This document shows, piece by piece, positions 1 through 10,540 of a stretch of 64,000 bases of DNA (its first letter is position 1; the number at the start of each line of letters is the position of its first letter). Origin of the DNA: Ceriagrion tenellum (Eukaryota; Arthropoda; Insecta; Odonata; Coenagrionidae); assembly GCA_963169105.1 (NCBI GenBank), contig OY720639.1, positions 83,868,593 through 83,932,592 on the forward strand, in the 5' to 3' direction. Made by a program: the position numbers and the translations under genes. A model generated the notes under the pieces. The model did not search any database and was not told the DNA's origin. It saw only the letters and a list, made by a program, of their open reading frames with translations.

Positions 1-205
1 ATGAGTTTGTGAAGAACATAATTGAAGGCAAAATAGAGGGAAAAGTCTACAGAGGAAGACACACCGGAATAAATTAATGGGCCAAATAAAGTGGAAAGTA
101 CATAGGAAGAAATACCAGGAGGTTAGGGAGTAAGCGTTAGATAGGGAAGGGTAGAGGGCTGCAGTCGACCAATTTATGGATTGAACGATCAATGAAATAA
201 GAAAT
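1..205 (+). mobile_element. RTE-like LINE, 3' end fragment (copy 1)
   Basis: The forward strand encodes, with frameshifts, the C-terminal tail typical of RTE-type ORF2 proteins, including NIIEGKIEGK near base 20. The nucleotide stretch ATAGGGAAGGGT..GAGGGCTGCAGT closes the reading frame. The same tail recurs at 11440-11800, 25701-26092 (reverse) and 44060-44345, so this is one dispersed family. Only the last part of ORF2 and the short ATGA-rich tail are present, as expected for a 5'-truncated insertion; the left end is also cut by the window edge. It is a dead fragment with several stops. Confidence 0.8.
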
Positions 206-666
206 CGACTTTAAAGAGTACGAATACAAAAACGGATTCTCCAATCGATTCCACGAGTACTGCTGATCCCTCTAGTAAATAATTTAGTTTCAGGAAAATC
301 GAATGCATTTCATCAGGGACATATATTAACTCCACAGTTGCTTCTTCTTCAATACACCACCAGAATATCTACATAACATCACGAAAACAATGTGTTAATA
401 GAATTAAGAAAAGAGCTAAAATCACTCTCAACATATAAAGAGCGTTATAGAATAAATAATGACAATACCAACTATGCCTAAATCCACAGAGTTCTTTATT
501 GGCACGACTAGTTTCAATGCTACTGCGTCATCTTCAGGTAACTCAAATGGACTTTCATTAGGTTGCACCTGAAAGATTTGATTTCATGTGAAGAGCATTA
601 GTTTGCTGCAGGCATTAAATCCATACCCAATTCAAATTAAATCCATACCCAATCCATACCCAATGC
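206..666. other. Unassigned AT-rich stretch ending in a short tandem repeat
   Basis: No gene is recognised. The right end (about 613-666) holds three imperfect copies of a 15-base unit AAATCCATACCCAAT directly before the LINE remnant that follows. This may be a microsatellite at the 5' truncation point of that LINE. Confidence 0.5.
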
Positions 667-1452
667 TTAATGTTTGCCGAGGTGTTCAAAAAAGTGAGTA
701 GAGTTGATGATTGTTTAAAATTGAAAGAAGATTTGGACAATCTGGTTAAATGGTCTTATGAAAACAAAATTTATTTTAATGTAGAGAAATGTTACCGATT
801 AGCATACTCTACGAAGAAGACTAATGTTAATTATGAATATAGAATGGAAGGTCTATCATTAAAGCAGGTACATCAAATAATAGACTTAGGGGTTATATTT
901 GATTCTTCAATGTCTTTTGCTCCACATATCTTTGACGTACCTCTCTCAGCTCAAAGATTATTGGGTTTTGTAAACCGAATGTCAAGGTACTTTAAGTCTG
1001 AGAAATCTCTCAAAATGCTGTACTTCTCCTTTGTAAGATGTAAGTTGGAGTATGCTTCTGTAGTATGGAATCCTCACAGTAAGAAACATGTTCAAATATT
1101 GGAGAGGGTACAAAAAAGGTTTTTACGTTATCTATATTATACCCAATATAATGTTTATCCAATGTATGAAAATTATGTTAGCTACGAAACTTTGGTAAAA
1201 GTGTTTGATTTTCAATATTTGCAAAAAAGAAGAATCATGTGTGATCTATCTTACTTATATAATTTACTTAATACTGGAGAAAATAGTGACTTAATTAGAA
1301 AAATTAATTTTGTAGTGCCTAGTATCAATGTGAGGTTATCAAGGAAATTTAAGTTGAGCATGGTAAAGTCAAACTACTGTGAAAACTCACCACTGAATAG
1401 AATGTGCCGATCTTTTAACATGTACTGTGAAATAATTGATTTATGTCAAAAA
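667..1452 (+). pseudogene. Non-LTR retrotransposon reverse transcriptase, C-terminal remnant (copy 1)
   Basis: This frame encodes the region after the RT palm and the thumb of a Jockey-superfamily-like LINE. Visible signatures are DLGVIFDSSMSF, then the conserved LEYASVVWNP and ILERVQKRFLRYL. The protein starts with FAEVFKKVSRVDD where the family would be expected to carry the F/YADD catalytic box, so the catalytic aspartates appear lost (inference). The true end is interrupted near 1452 by an A-rich insertion. The copy at 20475-21285 lacks this insertion and continues to a stop, which shows the original ending. The apparent end of the frame (QQQQKQKKK) is insertion sequence, not native protein. 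Everything upstream of the palm is missing. The clade is uncertain. Confidence 0.85.
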
Positions 1453-2037
1453 CAACAACAACAAAAACAAAAAAAAAAAAATGTTTCGTAATTTACATGA
1501 AATATTTATCGAATTAAATGTAATGAATTAAGTGATATTGTAATATCATTGTTGAAGTAAGTTTGCCCGATCTTGTATTTGTGTGTCTCTTTTTTGTAAC
1601 CACCATTAAAGTATGTATATCTCTGAGTCTTTTTTCTATTTTGAATTAGTTTATTCACTGTATTGTAAACGTTTTATCGAAATTTGTAAACCATTTTGTT
1701 TTTGCTATCGTTTTTTGCATGGTTTATTTATTTGTCAGTAGCCCCAACACAGGATATTCCTTAGGGGCTATCTATGGTACTACCACTCTGTATTTCCTGA
1801 AAAGGAATCAAATTATTATTATATTATAATATAAAAAAGTTATCTTTGTTTGAAGGTAAATGTATATTTTTATTTGTGATTATTATATTTATGAATGATT
1901 TATGACCAAAAATAAGTAAAAATATTCCTTGTTGTTGTAAATTTATTGTGACCCATCCAAAGGGAAATTACAGAATGTAAATTATTTGTAAATAAATTTA
2001 TTTATTATTAAAAAAAAAAAAAATATTTAAAAAAAAA
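1453..2037 (+). mobile_element. Insertion inside the LINE remnant, A-rich retroelement 3' end(s)
   Basis: Comparison with 21110-21130 shows TGTCAAAAAAGAAGTCTC uninterrupted there, whereas here about 585 bases separate the two halves. The insert ends on the plus strand with AATAAATTTATTTATTATTA and a poly-A run, the look of a retroelement 3' end. Inside it, around 1740-1815, the stretch with AGGATATTCCTTAGGGGCTA and CTGAAAAGGAATCAAATT followed by ATT repeats resembles the 3' terminus of a different CR1-like element, so two insertions may be stacked. The target was a poly-A tract, so the exact target duplication cannot be read. Confidence 0.65.
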
Positions 2038-2205
2038 GAAGTCTCTTTTGGAAATTGATAAATGATATAGTTTCTTGATATGTCTCTAAATTTCTGTAGA
2101 ATTCAATTGATTCCAATATGTTTTGTATATTCTTCTTTTTTGTTTTGTTTTCCCTGCAATTATTTTGTTGGGCAAACGTTAAACTCTATAAATAAATAAA
2201 TTCAT
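2038..2205 (+). mobile_element. 3' part of the interrupted LINE copy 1
   Basis: This resumes the LINE with the last codons (SLFWKLINDIVS in the intact copy) and its 3' UTR, ending at GGGCAAACGTTAAACTC and TAAATAAATAAA. It aligns with 21121-21285 almost base for base. Confidence 0.85.
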
Positions 2206-2877
2206 CGGTCAAAGTTACGAATAATGTCTAACAGCGGGTGTCATAGGCTCTAGAAGAGCGTATTTGAATGCACTACATTAATTTAAAATCTAGATGATCA
2301 TTTATAACCAAGGTCATTAACCTACTTTTGATGACACTGTAGGTAAAATTCATACCATTTTCTTCTTGCACACGTCACACTTAAAACACTGCAAAATAAA
2401 CAGAAAACGTTAAAAAATGAAGACTCCCACGGTTATCTCTCTCGAATCTTGTTAGCGAAATGCAAAAATAATTATCGATGCGATTTCATTGCTTCACTTC
2501 TCTTCAACTTGATAAGAACTCGTTGAGCCGAGTGCCACTTGATAACTTAAACAGCGAGGGGCATGGATTCCAACACGATCTTCATTGTCCCTCGTCGCTA
2601 GATTCCCTTTAGATCGAGCACCAAGCGGTAGAGGGCCTTTTATGAAGGATAATTGACGCTGGGTCTCCAGAGTGCTTCCGCGTTTTTGAGCAATTGGGTC
2701 GACGAAGACTCGGTACCGCGGCTAAAATTATCTCGGATGTGCCCTGGCCAAGTAACCATTGAGCTACTAGTCATCACAGCGTTAGCTGAATATCAAATGC
2801 AGGACAAAAGAGTGCAGCAGCCAATAGTTTTTATTTATCCGACACACTGCAATTACTCGTGCATCTCAACTATCTCC
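2206..2877. other. Unassigned region
   Basis: No repeat or gene was recognised. An 85-codon open frame at 2653-2910 has no recognisable domain and runs into the repeat that follows, so I do not call it a gene. Confidence 0.4.
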
Positions 2878-3050
2878 ACTTATTTCAAGAAGAAAGCAAT
2901 TGCCAAGTAAATTTAAATTAAAGGTTGATCCGAAAGGGAAAAGAGGAAAGTTGCAAGAGGAAAATAGAAAATTTAACTTACTCAAATAATAGTTTTGTAG
3001 CTTCATCATCCCGGGACGTTTTGCTTCATATTAACAGTATTAATTAAAAT
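2878..3050 (-). repeat. Direct repeat unit 1 with an exon-like core
   Basis: About 170 bases are repeated at 3423-3575, both in the same orientation and about 540 bases apart. Both begin with ACTTATTTCAAGAAG and end near TTAATTAAAA. On the minus strand each unit contains a stretch of up to 42 bases ending in TTTGA followed by a perfect splice donor GTAAGT. In this unit the stretch is 2982-3023 and reads KTSRDDEATKLLF in one frame. The acceptor side (ATATGAAG) lacks a good pyrimidine tract. It could be a duplicated exon or simply a duplicated repeat. Confidence 0.5.
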
Positions 3051-3422
3051 CTTGAATATGCTTCCTCGTTGAAATTGACGACTTTCTGCAGTAACCTGAG
3101 CAATCTCCATTGCACAGACGGGAGAATAAACTGGTGGATATCACACATCGCAGGCAAATGATCGCATTTTATATGCTGCTCACAATAAATCTCTAACAAT
3201 TTATCGCAAACAATAATTCCTCACAGACGTTATATAACAAGCGATACATCGCAAACTATAAATCGCAAAAGACAACGTAAAAGACATCGAAAAAGACATT
3301 GCAAACGATACATTGAACGAGATGTATCGACAACGATAGATCGTAAACGGTACTCAGCACTCGATACAACGCAAATTTTACGTTGCGACATCGATTATTA
3401 CTCGCGTATCTTACACAAATGT
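3051..3422. repeat. Low-complexity stretch rich in ATCGCAAAC-like words
   Basis: Between the two direct repeat units the DNA contains many degenerate copies of words such as CGATACATCGCAAAC and ATCGCAAA, roughly every 15-20 bases from about 3190 to 3380. It looks like a decayed short-period tandem repeat. Confidence 0.5.
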
Positions 3423-3575
3423 ACTTATTTCAAGAAGAGAGCAAATGACAAGAAAATTAAGGGTTAATCCGAATTGGTGAATGAGAAAAATAGAAAATTT
3501 AACTTACTCAAATAATCGTTGTACAGCTTCTTCTTCCCGGGACGTTTCGCTTCATATAAACAGTTTTAATTAAAA
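3423..3575 (-). repeat. Direct repeat unit 2 with an exon-like core
   Basis: This is the second copy of the unit at 2878-3050. Its exon-like stretch is 3508-3549 on the minus strand, reading ETSREEEAVQRLF in the frame that gives KTSRDDEATKLLF in unit 1, and it keeps the GTAAGT donor at 3502-3507. Seven of 13 residues are identical and two more are D/E changes. The flanking putative intron is similar too, so coding constraint is not proven. Confidence 0.5.
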
Positions 3576-4380
3576 GACGTTTACATTTTTTTTCCTTTTG
3601 AAAAGTTTTAACGTTCATTTGTGAGATAGAAAACCCGATTGATTATGAGTATTTCACGGAATAGCCACGAAAGTTGAAAAAAATAAACTCGTAAACCATC
3701 CTAGCACGTCTCCTATCCATTTAGGACTGTCCAATTCCTACAAAACAATTATTTAGGTATGATAAAAGGTGATTTTTTTGACGTTATAGTCTCATAAAAA
3801 GTCCGTGAAGGATGAGTATACCTATTAGAGAGAAAATATAACGGGATTCAACATTTGTATTGGAATAGAAAAATTAGACAATTCTCACCCTTCAAAATGG
3901 CAAGTTTGGCACCCAGACGACACGAGTGGCCGAGGGTTGATTGACTCCGAATTTCAATGCGTTATATTTGCACCAAAATAAAATAAACTACGCTTCAAGC
4001 ACTAAAGTTTTTGCCCAACCCTAATACATTTTGGTCATCCCGGTAAAAATCGACCGGGAGAGTTAAAATCTCGTTATCACGAGCGTGCGTACCCAACACG
4101 CATTTGCAACGTGGATTAAACATTAATTAAAATTCCACTAATGATGCATGAAATGTATTTGAACGCAGATGTTGACCACTTTCTACGTAAATGCAATTGT
4201 TCCGGCAAATTAGTCTCGGTTGTAAAAATGAATTCAAAACTTCAGAAAAAAGAAAAATTACTCTCATTCCGCCAACGTTTTGCATATGGAATAAGTTGGA
4301 TGCGTTAAGACTGAATTAGGTTTTGACAGGTATGGCACTGATTAATTCATATGCACCTTAATGCATGTATCTAAATATGC
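3576..4380. other. Unassigned AT-rich region
   Basis: I see no gene, inverted repeat or known transposon end here. Confidence 0.4.
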
Positions 4381-4735
4381 CGAGTAGTGCTAAGACAATG
4401 TTTTGCATGTTCTCTGCATAACTCTTGTGTAACATTTTCATAGTTACATTATGGATTATTTTAGTAGTTTCTGTAGTATTTGTAGTATATCGATAGTTTG
4501 GTATTTACCTATAATTAAAATTCCATTAATGATAAAGTTTCAAGATGCAGTAGTAGTAATAATACCTTCCACTAATGACGTAAGTGAAAGTAACATTCTT
4601 TACTGTCGTTTATGTCGGTGATAAGTCACCACCTACCAAACACCCTTGTGGTAGCTGGAAGGGTAATAAGTAGATGCACTTAAATATATTTCTCCATCGT
4701 CAGGGCTTGAGATGGAGATAAGGCTTAAGGCTATA
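4381..4735 (+). mobile_element. CR1-like LINE 3' UTR, family A (copy 1)
   Basis: The stretch containing GTTCTCTGCATAACTCTTG, then AGTTACATTATGGATTA and the terminal CCAAACACCCTTGTGG closely matches 19030-19260 and the 3' end at 24640-24747. The terminal part with a GTAGAT-like tail marks the 3' end of the family. No coding sequence is retained. Confidence 0.7.
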
Positions 4736-4895
4736 TAAATAAATAAATAAATATATATGTATATATATATTTATTTATTTATTAGCAAAGCAAAGTAAAA
4801 GCAAAGCAAAATAGTGTAAGCAAAATTTTATAAATTTGACTTTTTGACCCCAGAAATAAGGTCCAACCAAAAATACAAAATTTGCCTCATGGGCT

Positions 4896-4958
<63 letters not shown>

Positions 4959-4960
4959 CA
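4736..4960. repeat. AT-rich microsatellites
   Basis: There are AAAT and AT runs at 4736-4785 and a long AT/TATG dinucleotide run at about 4896-4953. An apparent 65-residue minus-strand protein over the second run is poly-IY from the dinucleotide and is not a gene. Confidence 0.9.
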
Positions 4961-6651
4961 ATTTTTATAAATAGAATACAATATAAAAACAATTTTATGC
5001 CATAATAATGGATATTATGAACCATTTTTACATATTTTGCTGTATATGGGATTAAAATGATATGAACAGAATGATACCGAAAGTTGGTGAATGACCTTGG
5101 TTATTATTGATCAACTGGATCTTAAATTAATAACGTGAACTTAATAATTTAAAATAAGTTCAATATAAACAGCTACCGCCCATTTATTTAGAAGTACTCC
5201 GTCTGATATCCCTCGACAGCCCTCACGATGTGGATTCACATCTCCAAAACGTTTTTGGAAAGAGGAGTTTGAATCCATTTTTATAACCGAGGTTAATGAC
5301 AACATGTGCTTAAATTGACGGAAGCGAGTTGAAAAAGTTTGTACAAATTGTGAAATTGCACCAAAAACGGGAATAATTTAAGTATTTATTGAGCTCAAAG
5401 ATTCTTTCATTGATTGCAGGCAGCCCACTCCCATGACTTCTTTTGGGCACAATAACAATCAATAGATGGCACTCACAGCTCGGTGTCACTTCAAATGTTT
5501 CTTGGCACTCTATCACCCCCTTCTTTGCATCCCTTCAATTAAAGAATAAAACAAAATTTGAATAAAATTTTATCCTCTTCAAGAGTTCTGGTTATATATT
5601 TAATGGTAATCCTTGGTGCGGAACAGGGGAGTAGGTCCTATAAAAATATTCACACACTACCTAGAAAAGATTGTGGTATTTAGTAATAAAATCATTCACC
5701 GTAAGAAAACATATATTCAGTGCCTTAGTCTAGAAATATCCTTCTCTCAACGAAGTAGGCGACAATATAATTCCTCATTCTAAGTTAGTGTTCCAAAAAA
5801 ACCTTCAAATATTCCTAACAATGAGGCACAACCTCTTTATCAATTAAAACCAATGTCTTAAAAAATTCCTGAGCAGAAAACTATGTCAGAATCCGCATAC
5901 AAAACTAAAAATTGACGTAAAAATATAACACGTTCATCTGGAACTTTGCGGTATTCCAAAACTTAATCTATTTTCGTGAGGAATATTTTCAACATTGTTC
6001 AAGCACATTACAACTACATCATCTCTGTACTTTGAAATCCACACCAATGAGGTGGCAGGGAATTTTTAACCAACAAAACAAACCTTAAATTATATGCTAC
6101 GATGGATGAGTGTGAGAAAAGTACTAAGTTTGCATGATCTTAGCAATATAAAGCATAATGACAGCAGGCATTAGTGAGTAAAACTCACCGTTTTCATTCG
6201 GAACGGGGTCTAACTTAACTTACACGATACCGAAAAAAATCTCCAGAAAAATAGAGCTAGACAAAAAAGGAATCTGGTTCTGAAGGAAAATATGTCCCGG
6301 ACACGGCAATGTTTTCCGATAAGTGATTGCCTTTCGATATGCACACCAGAGATTTTCAACAGTAAATGAAACCAAATTGTATTTCCCTGAATGATGTATG
6401 AGAAGTGTCTCCAAACATCAGCACGGATAATCGATTACCGAAGATAAAGATGGGATCTCAACTCAATGGAAAAATATAAGCCTCGAAAAATGAATGGATA
6501 TTCACGTGAGACCCATTTACGTGAGATATTTACGGAATGGATGAAGACACGTTAGAGAGGATTCTAAGCGGTATTGAATCTTACTGAGATCGAACGAGTT
6601 ATAAGGATGTACAAATATTTTTCATCGCCTTTCCTGGAAATGGAAACCAAT
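4961..6651. other. Unassigned region
   Basis: No transposon end or convincing coding sequence was recognised. Open frames of 64-68 codons at 5310-5516 and 6220-6414 (minus) show no domain and lie at chance length. Confidence 0.4.
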
Positions 6652-7213
6652 TTAAGGTAGTTTGAGGAAAATATCATTTCGCCTAGAAATCAGCGACTTT
6701 GGTCTATTTAAATGAAAAATATCTCATCCATCCTATGAAACCAAATATTCAACCCTTTACAACATGACTTTCCGAGATATTTGCCAAAAAAATATCAGCC
6801 CTTTTACATGTTAAATGTTACGTGTATGCACTCCAGAGAGAACTTATTTTGGAACTGAGGAATTTATGACACCTACATCTTGTCAAAAAATTAACAGCGA
6901 GTAATTTTTACATTTTCTTAACTATTTATAAATATAAATCGAATTGTTGCTGCAGTAAAATCTTCGGGATCTTAAAAAAAACTTCCATTTTTAAAGATTT
7001 TCAAACGTACCGAGCGAAAAAAATGAGTCAAGTTAAAGACTTATTCAGATATTTTCATTTCATTACTTACAGTTTCTGTCAAATAAAACTATTATTGCAT
7101 CACAAACGAAGCAATGTTTAGTTTATGTGCCCTACAGCTGGCGAAATAAAAACTTAAAATTCGAATATGGTCGCTATTATGAGTAGGGAACTATTTGGCT
7201 CCAACTACCTTAA
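6652..7213 (+). mobile_element. TTAA-flanked MITE family 1, copy 1
   Basis: A 562-base non-autonomous DNA element is bounded on both sides by TTAA. The ends are inverted: GGTAGTTTGAGG at the left and CCAACTACC at the right. Two other near-complete copies (17068-17629 and 19909-20442) share the whole body and the TTAA flanks, and further fragments exist. TTAA target duplications are typical of piggyBac-type transposition. There is no transposase ORF. The short frame reading MSQVKDLFRYFHF is shared by copies but is probably incidental. Confidence 0.8.
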
Positions 7214-7477
7214 GCCGTTAATTTCGTCTAAATTCAAAATTTTCGTTTTTTTTTCAAGGAGATTGGAACGCTAATCGTGCGTCACTGAGTGCACACTTTA
7301 ATAACATTACCTCAAAAAAAATTTTTTAGCTCATTAACTCAAGTACTCAATTGACTTGCTCCAGTTTGTACCCTCTTACTTATATGACCAGCCTTCCTTC
7401 TCGTTCTAAAAATGTCAATACCCTCCCTAACCGGGAGACTATAGAAAATTGCCACCAGTCTCATTTCTCTAGGGCCA

Positions 7478-7523
7478 TGTTTAATTGTAACTTTTACTAC
7501 ACCACAAAGATAACACATCAGGT
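7478..7523 (-). repeat. Inverted copy of the 114-bp repeat core
   Basis: ATGTTTAATTGTAACTTTTA followed by CTACACCACAAAGATAAC is the reverse complement of the core of the tandem repeat that begins at 7583. With 7583 onward it forms an inverted pair around a short spacer that carries relics of the hammerhead-like motif. Confidence 0.8.
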
Positions 7524-7525
7524 AT

Positions 7526-7566
7526 TAACATTAGTATCATCATCAGGCCCTTTGAAACCTGCGTAG
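7526..7566. ncRNA. Degenerate hammerhead-like foldback relic
   Basis: The minus strand carries CCTGATGATGATACTAATG and the plus strand TTTGAAACCTGCG, both recognisable parts of the foldback motif family seen elsewhere in the window. Stem II is no longer intact. It lies exactly between the inverted repeat units, as in the better preserved pairs. Confidence 0.4.
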
Positions 7567-7582
7567 TGTTTTTGTGTGTCAT

Positions 7583-8085
7583 CTCTGTGGTGTGGTAAAA
7601 GTTACAATTAAATATGGCTATGGAAATATACCACAAAATTACCAAAGATAATATTTTTTTCATTTCTATAAGAAAATGTTACTCTGGGATGCAACTCTCT
7701 GTGGTGTAGTAAAACTTACAATTAAATATGGCTATGGAAATATACCACAAAGTTACCAAAAATAATATTTTATTCATTTTTATAAGAAAATGTTACTCTG
7801 GGATGCAACTCTCTGTGGTGTAGTAAAACTTACAATGAAATATGGCTATGGAAATATACCACAAAGTTACCAAAGATAATGTTTCATTCATTTCTCAAAG
7901 AAAATGTAACATTGCGACGCAACTCTCTGTGTTATAGTAAAAGTTACCTCTGTAAAAAGTTATCTCTGTGGTGTAGTAAAAGTTACAATTAAATATGGCT
8001 ATGGAAATATACCTCAATGTCACTAAAGATATGGTTTTATTAATTTCTCTAAGAAAATGTAACTCTGAGACGCAACTCACCCAAC
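7583..8085 (+). repeat. 114-bp tandem repeat, about 4.3 units
   Basis: Units start with CTCTGTGGTGTAGTAAAA at 7583, 7697, 7811 and 7925 (exact 114-base spacing), with a short 39-base partial unit and then a further unit from 7964. Each holds TTAAATATGGCTATGGAAAT and AGAAAATGTTACTCTG. Units are roughly 90 percent alike, with the last ones more diverged. Short minus-strand open frames here are products of the repeat. Confidence 0.9.
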
Positions 8086-8537
8086 ATTGGTGCTTTGAGT
8101 TACAACTGATACCTAGCTGTTTCCAATTCAAACTTGATTACAAAGCGATAACGAAAGAAAACATCACATTCTAGCATGCAAGGCAAAGTATGCCACATAC
8201 AATTACAAATGTTTTATCCATATAAATGAGTACATAAAGTGCTGATAGTAGTGGAAGTCACCATTCGTCAACCATGTTTATTTCTGAAAATGCTGGGCCA
8301 GTGGGATGAAATTAGCTGTCACTCCAAGTGACACTATTCTGTAACTGCTGTAACAGACAAATAATATGGGTATATTTCGCAGGTTTAACAGCAAAGTGAA
8401 TGTTTTCGTTCCTGAATGGAGTGATTCAATTAATTTCAAACACATTTTATCCTCCTTAGACCAAGGGGAAAACATTTTTGAACGACAACCTACTTAAAAC
8501 CAGCAAGGTGACTATCACCACAGCGCATTAAACACTG
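8086..8537. other. Unassigned region
   Basis: No gene or repeat recognised between the tandem array and the Harbinger-like element. Confidence 0.4.
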
Positions 8538-8540
8538 TAA

Positions 8541-9339
8541 AGGCCGTTTTACACGGGGCACGAAATTGCACAACTCAACACTGCATTAATTCCGCAATCT
8601 GCCGTGCAATAATTATTGCGAAAACGAATGCGTGACTGCTTTACACGGTGGTCGTAAGCATGCATTCATTCGTGAATTCCAGTCGTCTGATAAGTACGCT
8701 AAGAGCGAGTGTTTTGTTCAAACAGGAGAGATACGATATTCTGTACGCGACGTTGTTGACATGTAGTGAAAAATAAGGTTGTGGTGATTGTGGGATTCTG
8801 TGATATTGACATATAGTCACTCTCTATCTATCTCTATCTGTGAGAAAAATAATGGATCAGGAGGAGGCTGCATTGATTGCTGCAGAGCTAGCAGTAGTGG
8901 GAATTATGATCGGGGCCGCAGAGCTCATAGAAAGTCGTAACTGTAGGAGAATAGCCAGAAGAGCACTTTGGATGCAGGAGTGGATCCGTAAAAAATAAAT
9001 AACAATATAAGTAACTGCAAATATCCTCCCACACAAAGATGAGAGATGACTTCTTCACACTCCCTACTGTAAACACCCATCGCTCAGGTTATCGAACCTT
9101 TTCGTCAGTCAAATTCCCGTGAACTTGATGTCGTTAATTCTGCGACCGCTAGATGGAGTGCTATTCGTACAAATTGCAAGAATGCGACCACCGAATTAGA
9201 GCAGGGGCTATTCTGACGTCTCGCATTCATGCATTCGTGCATGCGTTCTTGAATTTCGCCGCTTTACACGGTGCATTTTGAAATTCACGATTGCACATAC
9301 AGTAGCTTGTGCAATAACATTCCCCGTGTAAAACGGCCT
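8541..9339 (+). mobile_element. PIF/Harbinger-like element, internally deleted
   Basis: A 799-base element has perfect terminal inverted repeats of about 18 bases beginning AGGCCGTTTTACACGGGG, flanked by TAA on both sides (8538-8540 and 9340-9342). A three-base TWA target duplication with GGCC-type ends is the hallmark of the PIF/Harbinger superfamily. Sub-terminal GCTTTACACGGTG repeats occur at both ends in inverted orientation. A short ORF resembling the arginine-rich start of a Harbinger nuclease remains at 8853-8999, so this looks like a deletion derivative. Confidence 0.85.
8853..8999 (+). pseudogene. Harbinger transposase N-terminal remnant (48 aa)
   Basis: The frame starts MDQEEAALIAAELAVVGIM and ends RRALWMQEWIRKK before a stop. 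The arginine-rich stretch followed by W, a gap and W-I-R resembles the start of Harbinger-type DDE nucleases, which often carry RRRRRWWVRPWL-like sequence before the catalytic domain (family knowledge; the match is by eye). Nothing resembling the DDE core follows before the right TIR. It sits inside the TIR-bounded element, which supports the assignment. As it stands it cannot encode a transposase. It is too short to be sure. Confidence 0.55.
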
Positions 9340-9342
9340 TAA

Positions 9343-10131
9343 GAGTTCACCGCAATTATGCTGCAACATTTTTCTATTAAAATACACTTCATTGTGATAC
9401 GAATGACGAATGGAAAATCTCAGGGTAAAACAAACGAATATAGCTGTTTTATATGCCCAATGGGGTACACTGGGACTGAGGAGATAAAGTTGATACCTTT
9501 ATATTAATCAGTTTTCCCATCTCAACGAAAAATAGTCGGACATCGGAAAAGCGTACACAAAAACAATAGATACTCTCCCAATTGGTTTGCGAAGCGATCT
9601 CAACCACGAATCCCTCAATTGCAGCCTAATCTATAAAACTTTCAGTAAAAAAAACTCTATTTTCCGGGAATAAAGTCTTCCTCAAGCTCCCCATTCTCTC
9701 TGCCTCCCTCTTAAGTCATCCTAATTTCGTAGGCTGTTAAATTATTATCTCAAAAATTTCAAACGACCCAAAAGATCGTGCCTATGGCCGAGGGAAGGCT
9801 TGAGCTTCGACCACGAGAGAGAGAGAGAAGAGTGACCTCCTCTTCCTCGGGTGGGTGCATCATAGATGAGATAAAAAAAGGGTCTAAACGGCCACTCACG
9901 TTTTTTTCGGTAATTTAGTGCACCAGACTGGAATGGGGTAAACGACCTGAGAATACAACGGGAAAATGGAAGGGTTTTAAATGGAAGGGTTTTAAAGTGA
10001 ACGGCTTACGATGGCCGGAAAAGGAAGACTGACAAAGAAGTGCTCTTCGTGCCATGAGATGGCGCTGTCACATCATGAGTATAGGTGTACGGAAACTTGG
10101 CGGCATTCACTCACCAACAGCATGATTTCAG
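9343..10131. other. Unassigned region with a GA-rich run
   Basis: A GA microsatellite with its flank lies at about 9812-9835. No gene or transposon end was recognised. Confidence 0.4.
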
Positions 10132-10540
10132 GGAGAGGAAAGCGTGTAAATGATGAGATGCAAAGAGACTGAGGGTCCATCCAGGAAGAAAAATTGGTGG
10201 CACTTATGGCATGATGTCAGGGAGAGGAAAACCTCTTCGAAGGCTTCCGCGACTCATATACTTGTTAATATTGCTCTTTTCAGATATTCTCGTCGCGTGT
10301 TTAGTTTTTCTGACAACAGTTTCTCCCCTCTTCCTGGGGACCAACAATAATTCCTCCCTGGGGATAATGACAATAATTACAAAATGTCCAACGGACCTGA
10401 AGACGCCCCCAGGAAGAGGGGAGAAACTGTTGTCAGAAAAACTAAACACGCGACTAGAATACCTGAAAAGAGCAATATTAACAGAGGAAAACCTGTTGAT
10501 GATGAAAGGTAAAGAGACTTAGGTTCCACCCAGGGGTAAA
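10132..10540. repeat. Near-perfect 76-bp inverted repeat with outer direct repeats
   Basis: Arms 10264-10339 and 10407-10482 are reverse complements at 74 of 76 positions, separated by 67 bases. Transcription in either direction would give a long stable hairpin. Outside the arms, 10132-10190 and 10484-10540 are related in direct orientation (both have GAGGAAA near the start and AAAGAGACT further on), and a third partial copy of GGGAGAGGAAA lies at 10219. Open frames of 81 (minus) and 103 (plus) codons here mirror each other because of the inverted repeat and are not evidence of a gene. Confidence 0.9.

Noticed and set aside
4828..5025. Minus-strand 65-codon frame over the AT run
   Set aside because: The protein is an IY dipeptide string from an AT microsatellite.
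7583..8085. CRISPR-like regular repeats
   Set aside because: Units are contiguous 114-bp tandem copies without unique spacers, in a eukaryotic setting.
10204..10522. Overlapping open frames of 81 and 103 codons
   Set aside because: They lie across a near-perfect inverted repeat and mirror each other; no domain.
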